Shown here in pieces: positions 15,870 through 23,806 of a stretch of 61,128 nt of DNA. Location of the stretch: the IMG/VR virus record IMGVR_UViG_3300030451_002095, positions 1 to 61,128 of that record, one strand, 5' to 3'. Below the pieces are notes generated by a model that made no database searches, was not told where the DNA came from, and saw only the letters and a list, made by a program, of their open reading frames with translations. Made by a program: the position numbers and the translations under genes. The DNA comes from a virus. How positions within the stretch are numbered: the stretch's first letter is position 1; the number at the start of each line of letters is the position of its first letter.

Positions 15870-18277
15870 ATATCTAAATTTGATTGAGTATCATAATGAG
15901 ATTTATTAACAAACTCTATCCATCTACCCACTCCATCTCTTCCTTCTATTGCTCTACAATCATACTTAAATTCAGCATAAGATTGCAACCATTTATTAAA
16001 CCTATTTCTACTCACAGTCATTTTTGATTTAGGAGCAAAGTCAGGATTCTCTTCAATAAAATCTAAATACAAATCGTTTTTATAAATCTTTTTACTTCTA
16101 ATAAGTTTGTCGGTTTTTTGCCCACCTATCGCTCCGCACCACTCGGCAAACTCATGACACGTTTCTGCTGAAAATTTACGAGTCTTAAGATTAACAAAGT
16201 CGCTTTTTAATAATCCCTTATCTAAATATAACTGTAAACATTTAATCATGTAATTATCAAACTGGCACCAGTCATTATCATCCCACTCTCCAAACATTAA
16301 TTTTCCAAACTCTACTAATGGGGTAAATTCTTTAGTGTAATACTGAGTTAATTCTAACTCCCATTTTCTTCTTTCAAAAGAACTTCCGGATCCTTTGATT
16401 GCATAATTAGTTGTGATTGCGATTTTAGGAGATTTACTAAATGGAATTTTAATAGCGTCTTTGTTTTTCTTTTCAAGAGTAAGCCCTTCTGTTACCACAC
16501 TAAACAACCTCTCAAAATCAAAATGTTTTTTAACATCATCAAAGCAAAGTATTTGAGTGTCGGCTGAAACTAATTGATAAGCAAAAGATCTTTCAAAGTT
16601 AAATGATTTTCCATCTATTACTACTAACTTTTTCATGTGTCCCAGTCCGGTCATAAACAACCCTTTTCCAGTACCCCCTTCAGGGTTGTCAGAAATTAAT
16701 TCATCATTAAGTATAGTGGCAGGACAATAAGATAGGTTCTTCCATCCGTGTAATAAAAATCCAATTGTAGACTCCATTGAACTCATTCTTTTATCGGTAC
16801 CTCCTGCAATATTCCCCACAAAAGTTTTATAATCACAATCAGTAATTTCACATATATCAAAAACTCTATCAATAACATGGTCTTTCCATACATACCCTCC
16901 TAAATCTAAATAATCAATTGGAGTTATATCGTCTTTTGTAACTTTAACCGCACAATTATTATAATACAAGTAGGCAGTGTCTTTATTATCCGCAATAAAA
17001 TAAACATTAATAGAGGACAATAAAGTCAAAAATTCTTCTCTAAAATATTTAACTTTTTCTGCAAAGTAATTATATACACTTATATCTTCAACATCTAATA
17101 AATAATTTAAGACAAAATCTTTTATCTCTTTTTCTGATGTATGATCTATTAAATTATTAGTAACCTTTACAAAGACATAATTTTTACTCCCCTCTGGGTT
17201 AAATTTATAAAACCCATTCTCCTCTAAAAATTTCTTAAAAGATATATGAACTATACTAATAACTCCTTTATCTGATTTACTCCAAAATTTTTGTTGAGAT
17301 TGTTCCTCCTCTAACCTTTCTACTACAGCGTTTACAACCGAATCATCCACATCTGTTTCATCTTCTAATTCTTGTTTTATTTTGGTCTTTGTTACACCTC
17401 TTCTTAACTGTTGTTTTACCCTGTTTACTTTATCCTCATCCTCATAATATTTTGTTCCAAAGTTTTGAGTTTGAGCGTAAGCAGAGTTTATTGTTCTTTT
17501 AACCTCAGACATTGGAAACCCTTGATGAGCAAAGTCGTTCATAATGTACTCTGCTAATGTTTTGGTTACTCCAAAATCATTAAAGGCTGAAGCCAGTATA
17601 AAAACATTATTATTTCTTTCTCCACTTTTTAATCCGTACTTTCTTTCCCACCACTTCATTAGGATTTCTACAATTTTATTTTCATCCGTAATAGGAATAG
17701 TTTGAACCCCTTTGTGTTTTATAACTTCTTGATACTCTTGTTCTGTTATTTGATTAAATACACTTGATTGCTCGTTAGTATATATTAATGGATCATAAGA
17801 TTCATAACAAACCCTTGAAACATTTTTACAAGTCTTATCAAAATAAGGAGAGTCATAATGTTTTTCCAATGAGTTAAAAAAGTTTTTATGATTCTCAACT
17901 TCATTAGGTATTTTTACTAAAACTTTTAATCCCAGTCCGCTTGGAGAAATAAATACCGCGTAAGTATATCTATCTTTTGTTATTCTTTCTTTTTCTTCCA
18001 AAAGAAGTTTATCCGACTCATACCCATCAAAATCTAAACAGATCAAACCACTGTGCTCTATCAAAGACGCATCGTTTCTTTTTGTAAATTTACCACTAAA
18101 ACATATCGCTGGTAATGTCTGCTTTAATTGATTTCTTTTTTCTTTATCTTTTTCTAATCGTATTGCTCGTACTATCTCTTGTGACGCTCCCTCTCGTATT
18201 CTTTCTACTATTATACCTACATCTCTATAAAAAGGTTGAGAAGTATCTTTAATATCCTTAAAAATTGTTATTTCCAT
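15866..18277 (-). CDS. Primase-helicase: BT4734-like N-terminus plus SF3/D5-type ATPase
   Basis: An 803-aa replication protein. Residues about 1-190 match the BT4734/VirE N-terminal pattern (HSGLICLDFDGYES, AVFISPSGLGLKVLV) common in Bacteroidota elements and thought to be primase-like. A helical middle follows. Then comes an SF3/VirE-type ATPase with Walker A NPEGGTGKG near residue 534, Walker B ILCFDDV and sensor IAITTNY. It probably unwinds and primes phage DNA. No phage DNA polymerase was recognised, so it must hand over to the host replisome (inference). A structured leader with its own promoter lies upstream. Confidence 0.85.
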   Translation of the reverse strand: MEITIFKDIKDTSQPFYRDVGIIVERIREGASQEIVRAIRLEKDKEKRNQLKQTLPAICFSGKFTKRNDASLIEHSGLICLDFDGYESDKLLLEEKERITKDRYTYAVFISPSGLGLKVLVKIPNEVENHKNFFNSLEKHYDSPYFDKTCKNVSRVCYESYDPLIYTNEQSSVFNQITEQEYQEVIKHKGVQTIPITDENKIVEILMKWWERKYGLKSGERNNNVFILASAFNDFGVTKTLAEYIMNDFAHQGFPMSEVKRTINSAYAQTQNFGTKYYEDEDKVNRVKQQLRRGVTKTKIKQELEDETDVDDSVVNAVVERLEEEQSQQKFWSKSDKGVISIVHISFKKFLEENGFYKFNPEGSKNYVFVKVTNNLIDHTSEKEIKDFVLNYLLDVEDISVYNYFAEKVKYFREEFLTLLSSINVYFIADNKDTAYLYYNNCAVKVTKDDITPIDYLDLGGYVWKDHVIDRVFDICEITDCDYKTFVGNIAGGTDKRMSSMESTIGFLLHGWKNLSYCPATILNDELISDNPEGGTGKGLFMTGLGHMKKLVVIDGKSFNFERSFAYQLVSADTQILCFDDVKKHFDFERLFSVVTEGLTLEKKNKDAIKIPFSKSPKIAITTNYAIKGSGSSFERRKWELELTQYYTKEFTPLVEFGKLMFGEWDDNDWCQFDNYMIKCLQLYLDKGLLKSDFVNLKTRKFSAETCHEFAEWCGAIGGQKTDKLIRSKKIYKNDLYLDFIEENPDFAPKSKMTVSRNRFNKWLQSYAEFKYDCRAIEGRDGVGRWIEFVNKSHYDTQSNLDI

Positions 18278-18282
18278 TTGTT

Positions 18283-18312
18283 ATGTTGATTTTATGTCGA
18301 TTTTATGTCGAC
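18283..18312. repeat. Three ATGTYGAY iterons, 11-bp period
   Basis: ATGTTGAT (18283), ATGTCGAT (18294) and ATGTCGAC (18305) repeat at exactly 11 bp, about one helical turn, just upstream of the primase-helicase start. The spacing places all copies on one face of the helix, as in operator or iteron arrays. Confidence 0.8.
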
Positions 18313-18357
18313 TTATTTTTATTTAACTTATTCATTTACAGTTATTTATATTTTTTT

Positions 18358-18373
18358 ATGTTGATATGTCAAT
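18358..18373. repeat. Tandem pair of ATGT(T/C)(G/A)AT octamers
   Basis: ATGTTGAT followed directly by ATGTCAAT. This is a degenerate relative of the perfect dimers at 18449 and 29739, in the AT-rich leader upstream of the primase gene. Confidence 0.6.
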
Positions 18374-18448
18374 AATAAATAAAAAATAAATAAAAAATAT
18401 AATTATAAATAAATAAAAAATATAATTAGTAGTTATTTTTCTATTAAA

Positions 18449-18464
18449 ATCGACATATCGACAT
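18449..18464 (-). repeat. Perfect ATGTCGAT dimer (minus-strand orientation)
   Basis: On the plus strand it reads ATCGACATATCGACAT, two perfect octamers in tandem. The identical 16-bp dimer occurs at 29739 in the opposite orientation. Confidence 0.85.
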
Positions 18465-18482
18465 AGTTGAGACAAAAGAATA

Positions 18483-18527
18483 GGGGGATACCTGCTCTTA
18501 CTAATGGTCAGTCTAAAACCCCCTATC
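18483..18527 (-). ncRNA. Structured leader hairpin upstream of primase-helicase
   Basis: The arms ATAGGGGG and CCCCCTAT pair perfectly around a roughly 30-base loop. A transcript from the promoter at 18568 would contain it. On the minus strand the stem is followed by TCTTTTGTC, a weak U-rich tract, so attenuation is possible. No known family recognised. Confidence 0.4.
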
Positions 18528-18567
18528 TTTGTGGAGGGGAGATGTAATCGCACACAAAGTATAACCG

Positions 18568-18575
18568 CAAAGTTA
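18568..18575 (-). promoter_or_regulatory. TAnnTTTG promoter for primase-helicase operon
   Basis: Minus-strand TAACTTTG, followed by CGGTTA. The plus-strand promoter at 32482 also has CTTTGCGGTTA, so the two share bases beyond the core element. Confidence 0.5.
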
Positions 18576-18603
18576 TTAAATAAATTACTAACCCCTCCTT
18601 TTT

Positions 18604-18861
18604 TTAGAATGGTAAATCCTCCTCAACTGGAGCGTTTTCCTTTTTAGCCTCAGGCTTAAAAGTATCAATCGCTACATAATGAGTTTTACCATAATCATCA
18701 GCTCCATCTTTTTTAGCTGATACATTTACTTTAATGTATTTTTTACCATTATACTCGAACATGTGTTCTTGAGGTAAGTCTGATAAACAAATACTACAGG
18801 AAATCATATTCCCGTCAAACTTGGAAGTACCACTTCCGACATAGATTTTTTCTTCTGCCAT
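18604..18861 (-). CDS. Small SSB-like protein with acidic DLPF tip
   Basis: An 85-aa protein that begins AEEKIYVGSG and ends in EEDLPF, which matches the acidic C-terminal tip that SSB proteins use to recruit partners. It is shorter than a standard OB-fold SSB (about 110+ residues) but keeps a beta-rich core (KKYIKVNVSAKKDG, KTHYVAIDTF). A single-strand DNA-binding role is suggested by the tip and by its position between recombination and primase genes. It starts 2 bases after the preceding small gene. Confidence 0.55.
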   Translation of the reverse strand: MAEEKIYVGSGTSKFDGNMISCSICLSDLPQEHMFEYNGKKYIKVNVSAKKDGADDYGKTHYVAIDTFKPEAKKENAPVEEDLPF

Positions 18862-18863
18862 AA

Positions 18864-19034
18864 TTAATTAGATTTATAAATGATTTGCTCCAACTTATTC
18901 ATTGTAGCCTCCATGACTTGATCACGTTCGGCTTGTGAAGTAAGGTTGGTTGGAACTTTCAACCACACTTCATTATTATTTTTATTATAAAGTCTCTTTA
19001 ATAATATATGTTTCAATATCTTCTGTAGATTCAT
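18864..19034 (-). CDS. Small hypothetical protein, 56 aa
   Basis: Starts inside the end of the RecE-like gene (ATG at 19034, 50-base overlap) and stops 2 bases before the SSB-like start. Residues 22-56 read like a real helical protein (EVWLKVPTNLTSQAERDQVMEATMNKLEQ), while the first 20 may only follow from the overlap. The operon spacing supports it. Function unknown. Confidence 0.5.
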   Translation of the reverse strand: MNLQKILKHILLKRLYNKNNNEVWLKVPTNLTSQAERDQVMEATMNKLEQIIYKSN

Positions 19035-19722
19035 CACTAAAAAATTTATTATACACTTCTATTGCTTTTTCTACTTTCTCCTTACCATAACTTAAAAAAG
19101 TTTCAGAAGGATGATAGATTCCTAATTCAAAAGTCAACTTGTCTACCACATAAAATACCAGTGGTTTATTAAAAAATTGCTGGTATAAATATGCTTGACT
19201 ATCATAATTATATTTTCTGGCACTATACTTAAAGTCTTTAATATTAGATGTAGTTTTAAGATCTATAAGCATATCTTTACCCACTATATCTGCTTTTCCC
19301 TTCCATTTTTTTCCCAACACTTCGTGTATAGCAGGAACCTCAAATTCATTATCATCATCATAAATAGACTCGTAAAATTCTAAGTTATTTTTCATTGTAG
19401 ATATCGCCTTGTCAATTTCCTCTTTTTCTTTAGTCAACATCATTAACGGTCTTTTGTAATGCAATAATTCTTCCTTATATTTTTTAGTGTTTCTACTGGA
19501 AGCGTCTATTGTCCAGTATTCTACACTATCTATTTTTTCAGGTTCTAACATAGCGGTATGAAAATACCTTCCTATTAACATAGCTTTTGTCATAGGTTTT
19601 TCTTTACCGAAATTTTTAGGATCATTTAATAAAGTTATTATATCCGAGTTAGATAAGAATTGTTTACCAAATTTTCCGTAATAATGCTGATCCTCCCTAA
19701 GTAGTTGTAAGTCTTTGTCCAT
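18985..19722 (-). CDS. RecE-like PD-(D/E)XK exonuclease
   Basis: A 245-aa nuclease of the RecE/YqaJ-like class. Conserved points are G51-R-Y-F-H55, the G-K-A-D145 strand, I-D154-L-K156-T-T and the helix Y173-DSQAYLY. These are the metal and catalytic positions of lambda-exonuclease-like enzymes that resect double-strand ends 5' to 3'. It pairs with the annealing protein at 20058, with one gene between them, forming a two-component recombination module for circularisation, concatemer formation or repair. Confidence 0.8.
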   Translation of the reverse strand: MDKDLQLLREDQHYYGKFGKQFLSNSDIITLLNDPKNFGKEKPMTKAMLIGRYFHTAMLEPEKIDSVEYWTIDASSRNTKKYKEELLHYKRPLMMLTKEKEEIDKAISTMKNNLEFYESIYDDDNEFEVPAIHEVLGKKWKGKADIVGKDMLIDLKTTSNIKDFKYSARKYNYDSQAYLYQQFFNKPLVFYVVDKLTFELGIYHPSETFLSYGKEKVEKAIEVYNKFFSDESTEDIETYIIKETL

Positions 19723-19723
19723 G

Positions 19724-20056
19724 TTATAAGTTGTCGAATTTTATTTTACCCTCCTCTTCAGCTTTCTTTTCCTCCTCTTTAATTTTCTCTTGAATTTCCT
19801 TACCTAACTCCATATACCAAACCCCAAAATATTCCATTGTATCTTTGTCAGTAGTTGCAGTAGTAAAAATAGGTTGTTCCTTGTATTTAACATTTATAAG
19901 TAGTTGATTTTTATCTTTATTTTCTCCTATATTTTCAATATAATCTACCCATAAAGTAAATCCTTCTTTAGAAGAAATAGAGTTTCCACTCCACTCCTCC
20001 CAAGTAAGTTTTTCTAATTTATTATCTATTAGTTCTGATATGCTTTTTATTTCCAT
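19724..20056 (-). CDS. Hypothetical protein, 110 aa
   Basis: A beta-rich centre (TLWVDYIENIGENKDKNQLLINVKYKEQPIF) with a strongly charged Glu/Lys helix at 88-104. It lies between the exonuclease and annealing genes with 1-base gaps on both sides, so it is likely an accessory factor of the recombination module (inference). No family recognised. Confidence 0.55.
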   Translation of the reverse strand: MEIKSISELIDNKLEKLTWEEWSGNSISSKEGFTLWVDYIENIGENKDKNQLLINVKYKEQPIFTTATTDKDTMEYFGVWYMELGKEIQEKIKEEEKKAEEEGKIKFDNL

Positions 20057-20057
20057 A

Positions 20058-20669
20058 CTATTTTATTTGTTTAGATAATTCTTTTTTTACCACCGACTTA
20101 ATATTGTATTTAGTCTCTAAATTTTTAACTATTTTAGGTAATCCTAATTCTTTATTAGAAGCGATATACTTTAATACCTTACTCCAGTTTTCATCTCCTA
20201 TATCTAAAGTTATTTTAGTATTAGTTTTTGGTGTAGGAGTTTTACTAACTGCTTGTGAAACTGGTTTAGTCGATACGATAGTGTCTTCTCCTATCCATAA
20301 ACTTAAACCTAATCCGTGCATTGCAATAGCTTTAGCGGTAGATCTTTGTATGGCTGTATTTACATCCATTGAAGTAATTTTTTCCATAGTTATAGAGTTG
20401 TTTCTATAATCCATAACGGGCAGATAATCAATATGCTCCATTCCATTAATTGTTATACCTACTTTTACATAAGCAGTTTTACCATCAGTAAAAAAATTAA
20501 GTCCAGTCTCTTGACATTCATAAACTTTTCTTTGAGCATCTGGGTATTGTGTTTTAATCATACTCCATGCAGTTGCCCATGATAAGTAATCAAACTTACC
20601 TTTCTTATCAGTTTTACCCTTTATAGATATGGATGATAAATCCTTAAAGATGTTTTTCTTTTTTTCCAT
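20058..20669 (-). CDS. Single-strand annealing protein, DUF1071/Sak3-type
   Basis: A 203-aa protein with the DUF1071 pattern: YLSWATAWSMIKTQYPDA near residue 28, a beta region TDGKTAYVKVGITINGMEH, and the conserved 'DVNTAIQRSTAKAIAMHGLGLSLWIGED' helix around 102-129. Sak3-type proteins anneal complementary single strands and work with a partner exonuclease. The C-terminal 70 residues are a Thr/Pro linker and a basic helical domain. It overlaps the upstream gene by 26 bases. Confidence 0.8.
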   Translation of the reverse strand: MEKKKNIFKDLSSISIKGKTDKKGKFDYLSWATAWSMIKTQYPDAQRKVYECQETGLNFFTDGKTAYVKVGITINGMEHIDYLPVMDYRNNSITMEKITSMDVNTAIQRSTAKAIAMHGLGLSLWIGEDTIVSTKPVSQAVSKTPTPKTNTKITLDIGDENWSKVLKYIASNKELGLPKIVKNLETKYNIKSVVKKELSKQIK

Positions 20670-21054
20670 TTGTTATTCTATTTAATTGTTTAATTCTATT
20701 TGAGTATTTAACCAACAAAGACTCTCTCCTTGTTTTTAATTTTTTTATATGTTTATCGTTTTTTCTTGTGTTTACTTCATCTCTTATTTTATTTTCTATT
20801 AAGTTTAGTTTTCTTTTGTAGTTCATCATAGATAACCTAACACCACCTTCAACCCATCCATATTTATAAAATAAATCGTACTCCTCTGTATTACACTCTT
20901 GAAAAAAATCCCCACTTCTACTGCAATTTAATATTTCAATTTTAGAGGGGAACTTTTGTATTTTTACCCCATTGTTTATTGCGCTATTTATTGTGGGTTT
21001 TAATGAATGTATATCTTCTCTTGATTGAATAAAAATATCATCCAAATTATACAT
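20644..21054 (-). CDS. Hypothetical protein, 136 aa
   Basis: The N-terminal half is a mixed domain with C44 and C54; the C-terminal half (about 75-130) is a basic coiled coil rich in Lys, Arg and Asn. It could bind nucleic acid (inference). It overlaps both neighbours, the DnaA-like gene (8 bases) and the annealing gene (26 bases). Confidence 0.55.
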   Translation of the reverse strand: MYNLDDIFIQSREDIHSLKPTINSAINNGVKIQKFPSKIEILNCSRSGDFFQECNTEEYDLFYKYGWVEGGVRLSMMNYKRKLNLIENKIRDEVNTRKNDKHIKKLKTRRESLLVKYSNRIKQLNRITNGKKEKHL

Positions 21055-21340
21055 TTTGAATTTGTTTTACCACTTGTTCAAAATCTTGATCGTTATCAAT
21101 AAGTTCTTTAGCTTTTTTATATCCATGAATAATAGTGGAGTGAGCAACCTCATGTCCATTTTCTTTCATAAATCTTTGTATGTAAGATATACGGATAGGG
21201 CGCTCCATACACAAGTAGTATAACATTTGTCGGGCATCTACTATCTCTCTCTTTTTTGTTTTAGAAAACATTTGATCTAAAGTCAAATGAAATCTTTTAG
21301 CTATACTGGTAGCATAGTCATCAAAAATATGTTTTTTCAT
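21047..21340 (-). CDS. Second DnaA domain-IV-like protein
   Basis: A 97-aa protein. Residues 24-80 (MFSKTKKREIVDARQMLYYL, ISYIQRFM, HSTIIHGYKKA) follow the DnaA domain IV pattern closely, including the HST signature helix that contacts DNA. No ATPase domain. It differs from the 13504 protein in length and lacks its coiled-coil tail. It may direct host DnaA/DnaB to a phage origin, or block host initiation. Confidence 0.7.
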   Translation of the reverse strand: MKKHIFDDYATSIAKRFHLTLDQMFSKTKKREIVDARQMLYYLCMERPIRISYIQRFMKENGHEVAHSTIIHGYKKAKELIDNDQDFEQVVKQIQNV

Positions 21341-21418
21341 ATTATATTTAATTTAATTCAATTAGCCGGCTAAGATAATTCTTTTTCAATACTTAACCAA
21401 ATTTTGTTTAACTTTTTT

Positions 21419-21724
21419 TTATTTCTTTTCTTTTTTACATTGTACTCTATACAATATAAGGTATCCAATTAAGTCCAGTAAAGTATCTTCTGTTTTATCA
21501 TTTATACCAACTTGTTTAATCCTACTTAATTTATCATCTATTCTTGCCAGTATTCCTTCTTTAGCTGATAATTTAGAAAATATTTTTGGAGGATCGTTTG
21601 CGGTATCTCCGTACGCTTTATTTTTTTCTAACAACAGATACACCACTTCTCTACCTACTTCTTTAATGAGTTCGGATGTGTCTTTATTTACTGGACTTTT
21701 CGAATTTTTTGTTAAATCTTTCAT
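21419..21724 (-). CDS. DUF1599/Nmad-like protein
   Basis: A 101-aa protein with the pattern 'EKNKAYGDTANDPPKIFSK', 'RIDDKLSRIKQ', 'EDTLLDLIGYLILYR'. This is found in phage proteins of the DUF1599 type, related to nucleotide-modification-associated domains and to MazG-like helical folds. A role in nucleotide metabolism is plausible but unproven. It is followed leftward by 78 non-coding bases before the DnaA-like gene. Confidence 0.6.
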   Translation of the reverse strand: MKDLTKNSKSPVNKDTSELIKEVGREVVYLLLEKNKAYGDTANDPPKIFSKLSAKEGILARIDDKLSRIKQVGINDKTEDTLLDLIGYLILYRVQCKKEKK

Positions 21725-21872
21725 GTTTTGCTCTTTTAGTGTTATTATATAATTCTGTTAGTTTTTTATCAAAAACTTTTTTCATTTCTTCTTCATCTAA
21801 AATGATATACCCGTTTTCATCTTCAAAATAATAAACGGGTATTGACAATGTGTGTTTATTTAATTTTTCCAT
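21684..21872 (-). CDS. Hypothetical protein, 62 aa
   Basis: The N-terminus forms a beta hairpin (IPVYYFEDENGYIILDEEEMK) and the C-terminus is a basic helix. It overlaps both neighbours (17 and 41 bases), as in a tightly coupled operon. Function unknown. Confidence 0.5.
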   Translation of the reverse strand: MEKLNKHTLSIPVYYFEDENGYIILDEEEMKKVFDKKLTELYNNTKRAKHERFNKKFEKSSK

Positions 21873-22218
21873 AATTTTTATCTTTTTGATTTGATTTGTG
21901 TCTGTGTTTAATCCACCTTATACTCATGTGATCTCTCATTTTATCTACCATAGGATTTTTTCTTACCCACTTTTCATACTCTTTATATGTTCCTTCTTTT
22001 GTTATCTCAACCTTGCCACTATATTTGAAATAGTCATCAAACTCTATTGTGTTTTGTTTATACAAATCTCGTAAAAAATTTCTTTGTTTAACTTCGGCTA
22101 TAAAATTTTTAACTAAATCTTTATCGGTTAATTGTTGTAAAAAACGAATGTAATCCCTATCTCTGTCTTTAGTAGGTTTTAATTTTTCTTTTAGTATTTC
22201 TTTATTTATTTCTTTCAT
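21856..22218 (-). CDS. Hypothetical protein, 120 aa
   Basis: A basic helical protein (KPTKDRDRDYIRFLQQLTDKDLV, MRDHMSIRWIKHRHKS). The 114-base gap upstream of it holds a possible stem-loop (22289-22322). Function unknown. Confidence 0.55.
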   Translation of the reverse strand: MKEINKEILKEKLKPTKDRDRDYIRFLQQLTDKDLVKNFIAEVKQRNFLRDLYKQNTIEFDDYFKYSGKVEITKEGTYKEYEKWVRKNPMVDKMRDHMSIRWIKHRHKSNQKDKNYGKIK

Positions 22219-22288
22219 ATATATTTTTTTGGTTATTAAAAAAATAAGGTAAAAGGTGGGTATCGCAAATGATTTCTCTCTTATTAAG

Positions 22289-22322
22289 TGTATAGTAGGT
22301 AATTACTCTACAACCCTTACAC
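22289..22322 (-). other. Possible structured leader
   Basis: In the 22219-22332 gap the minus strand can form an outer GTGTA/TACAC stem and an inner GTAG/CTAC stem around AGTAATTAC. It is weak and unclassified. Confidence 0.3.
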
Positions 22323-22332
22323 GCCTTATATA

Positions 22333-22554
22333 TTACTCATCTCTCATATCTTCTAAATAGTTCTCTCTTTGTATAGCTTCATATTCGTAGTCCTCTATCT
22401 CCTCACAATACTCATTACATTCACTACATAATAATTTATCCTCATCAAACATTTCACTATATATTTCCTCATATTCTGCCCCACAACAACTACTTACCAT
22501 ACCACATCCCCCATCATCAATGGGATTACTTAATTTCCAGTTATCATAATTCAT
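22333..22554 (-). CDS. Small zinc-ribbon-like acidic protein, 73 aa
   Basis: Two Cys pairs form a likely zinc site: SSC23-C24-GAEYEE and C43-SEC46-NEYC50. The rest is strongly acidic, with a Glu/Asp-rich C-terminal helix. Similar 'SSCCGAEY...CSxC' proteins are frequent in environmental phages. It could be a protein- or nucleic-acid-binding modulator of the host. It overlaps the upstream gene by 4 bases (ATGA). Confidence 0.6.
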   Translation of the reverse strand: MNYDNWKLSNPIDDGGCGMVSSCCGAEYEEIYSEMFDEDKLLCSECNEYCEEIEDYEYEAIQRENYLEDMRDE

Positions 22555-22781
22555 ATCAGTTCTATATTTTGAGGATCTATATATTCAGGGTGTTCATTCT
22601 CATCCTCTACATCAAAATACCATATAGGTATATCTCCAGTGTTGTCTAACATTCCTTGTAGAGTAATAATTACTTTCCCCTCTTGTATTTCTTCAGCTAT
22701 ATATTTTCCCCAGTAAAGATAATCATCTTTATCTTGGAACATATAATCTATAAATTTACCTCTCTCTAATTTGTATTTCAT
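22551..22781 (-). CDS. Acidic hypothetical protein, 76 aa
   Basis: A beta-rich acidic protein (DYLYWGKYIAEEIQEGKVIITLQG; DIPIWYFDVEDENEHPEYI). Member of the leftward early cluster, preceded by the TTAAATAAAATG leader. Function unknown. Confidence 0.55.
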   Translation of the reverse strand: MKYKLERGKFIDYMFQDKDDYLYWGKYIAEEIQEGKVIITLQGMLDNTGDIPIWYFDVEDENEHPEYIDPQNIELI

Positions 22782-22786
22782 TTTAT

Positions 22787-23509
22787 TTAATTTTCAGTTT
22801 TATCAATATATTCTTTAGCTTCCTCTAATGTTTTTCCACAATACTCTTGTCCCCACTCTAAATAATATCCAACCCCACTCTCATAATTTGGATGATCATC
22901 CAGTAATTTTACTAAATTATAATCTTTATAATCTATCGGTTCTTCCCAGTTAGGATAATCATAATTAAAACAATGTATGTTTTCTCCATCTTCAAAATCG
23001 TATTCTCCTCCCCACTCTTGTTCCTCTTGAAAACGATATTGTATATTAGGAAAATCTTTTAATAACATATCTAAAACATTTTCTCCAATAGGGCTCCACG
23101 CACTTTCAAACTTCAACTCTCCATATTCCTCCCTTTTTCTGTGTGGATGTTGTGTTATTTCTATTTCTAAATCACAATCTCCCCACTTTGTCCCCCAGTT
23201 ATTATTACTCCAATCATACCAATTATTTGTTCCATACTTTGTAATTAGATTATCGTTTATCTCTTGTGTAATTGAACGATCTAAAAAGTGTTCTCCTTTT
23301 AATTCTTTCTCTTTATTTTTAATTTGTATCTCATCATATTCTTTTTGAGAAACAATACTTACTGGACTTCTTGTCTCGGTAATTTCTTGTGGTCGTGGTA
23401 TGTAATAATTACATATTGAACCTACTTTTTCTATCTTTTTTAATATCTCTTTCTGTTTTTTTGTAAGTGGAGTAGATATTGTTATCCCACTATAAACCCA
23501 GTTCGGCAT
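22787..23509 (-). CDS. DUF1281/YubB-like ferredoxin-fold protein
   Basis: A 240-aa protein with the family's hallmarks: an N-terminal MPNWVYSGITIS, a central 'NNWYDWSNNNWGTKWGDCDLEI', 'FESAWSPIGENVLDMLLKDFPNI' and then 'YRFQEEQEWGGEYDF'. The family is found on plasmids and phages and its biochemical role is unknown. The C-terminal 70 residues add an acidic aromatic region. It may be a host-interaction protein, given its place in the early cluster. Confidence 0.7.
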   Translation of the reverse strand: MPNWVYSGITISTPLTKKQKEILKKIEKVGSICNYYIPRPQEITETRSPVSIVSQKEYDEIQIKNKEKELKGEHFLDRSITQEINDNLITKYGTNNWYDWSNNNWGTKWGDCDLEIEITQHPHRKREEYGELKFESAWSPIGENVLDMLLKDFPNIQYRFQEEQEWGGEYDFEDGENIHCFNYDYPNWEEPIDYKDYNLVKLLDDHPNYESGVGYYLEWGQEYCGKTLEEAKEYIDKTEN

Positions 23510-23536
23510 TTTTATTTAATTTTAATTGGTTAATAA

Positions 23537-23791
23537 TTATATTACTGGTATTGTTTGTAGTTCTGAAATTGTAGTTTGTATTGAACCCCCATCATTCCCC
23601 TCATCATCCATCATAGGTATTAACCAATGTCTATTGTCTAAACAAATTGCTATCGGTTTTTTATACCACATGTTCTCTTCCATTTCATCATCTCCAATAT
23701 ATTCTACTTTTGTTATTGTTTTACCGACTAAATGTTTTGATATTAAGTCAGTCCAGTATTTTTCTACTTCTTGTTTACTATAATTTTTCAT
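23537..23791 (-). CDS. Conserved-looking phage protein, 84 aa
   Basis: Pattern 'VGKTITKVEYIGDDEM', 'WYKKPIAICLDNRHWLIPMMDDEGNDGGSI', a small beta-barrel-like protein style that recurs in phage and plasmid early regions. Acidic. Function unknown. Confidence 0.55.
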   Translation of the reverse strand: MKNYSKQEVEKYWTDLISKHLVGKTITKVEYIGDDEMEENMWYKKPIAICLDNRHWLIPMMDDEGNDGGSIQTTISELQTIPVI

Positions 23792-23806
23792 TTTATTTAA
23801 TTTTAG

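Larger units (their letters stand above)
18278..18603 (-). promoter_or_regulatory. 326-base non-coding leader between SSB-like and primase-helicase genes
   Basis: No convincing gene. It holds a minus-strand promoter (18568-18575), an 8-bp long-loop hairpin (ATAGGGGG with CCCCCTAT, 18483-18527), a GGAGGGG/CCCCTCC pairing flanking the promoter, an extremely AT-rich tract (about 18340-18440) and three groups of ATGTCGAT-type repeats. Candidate roles are a regulated leader of the primase gene, a replication origin, or both. Confidence 0.6.

Noticed and set aside
18356-18553. 65-codon frame on the minus strand upstream of the primase gene
   Set aside because: It runs through the AT-rich repeats and hairpin region and yields an Ile/Phe/Tyr-rich tail; it looks like a by-product of composition.
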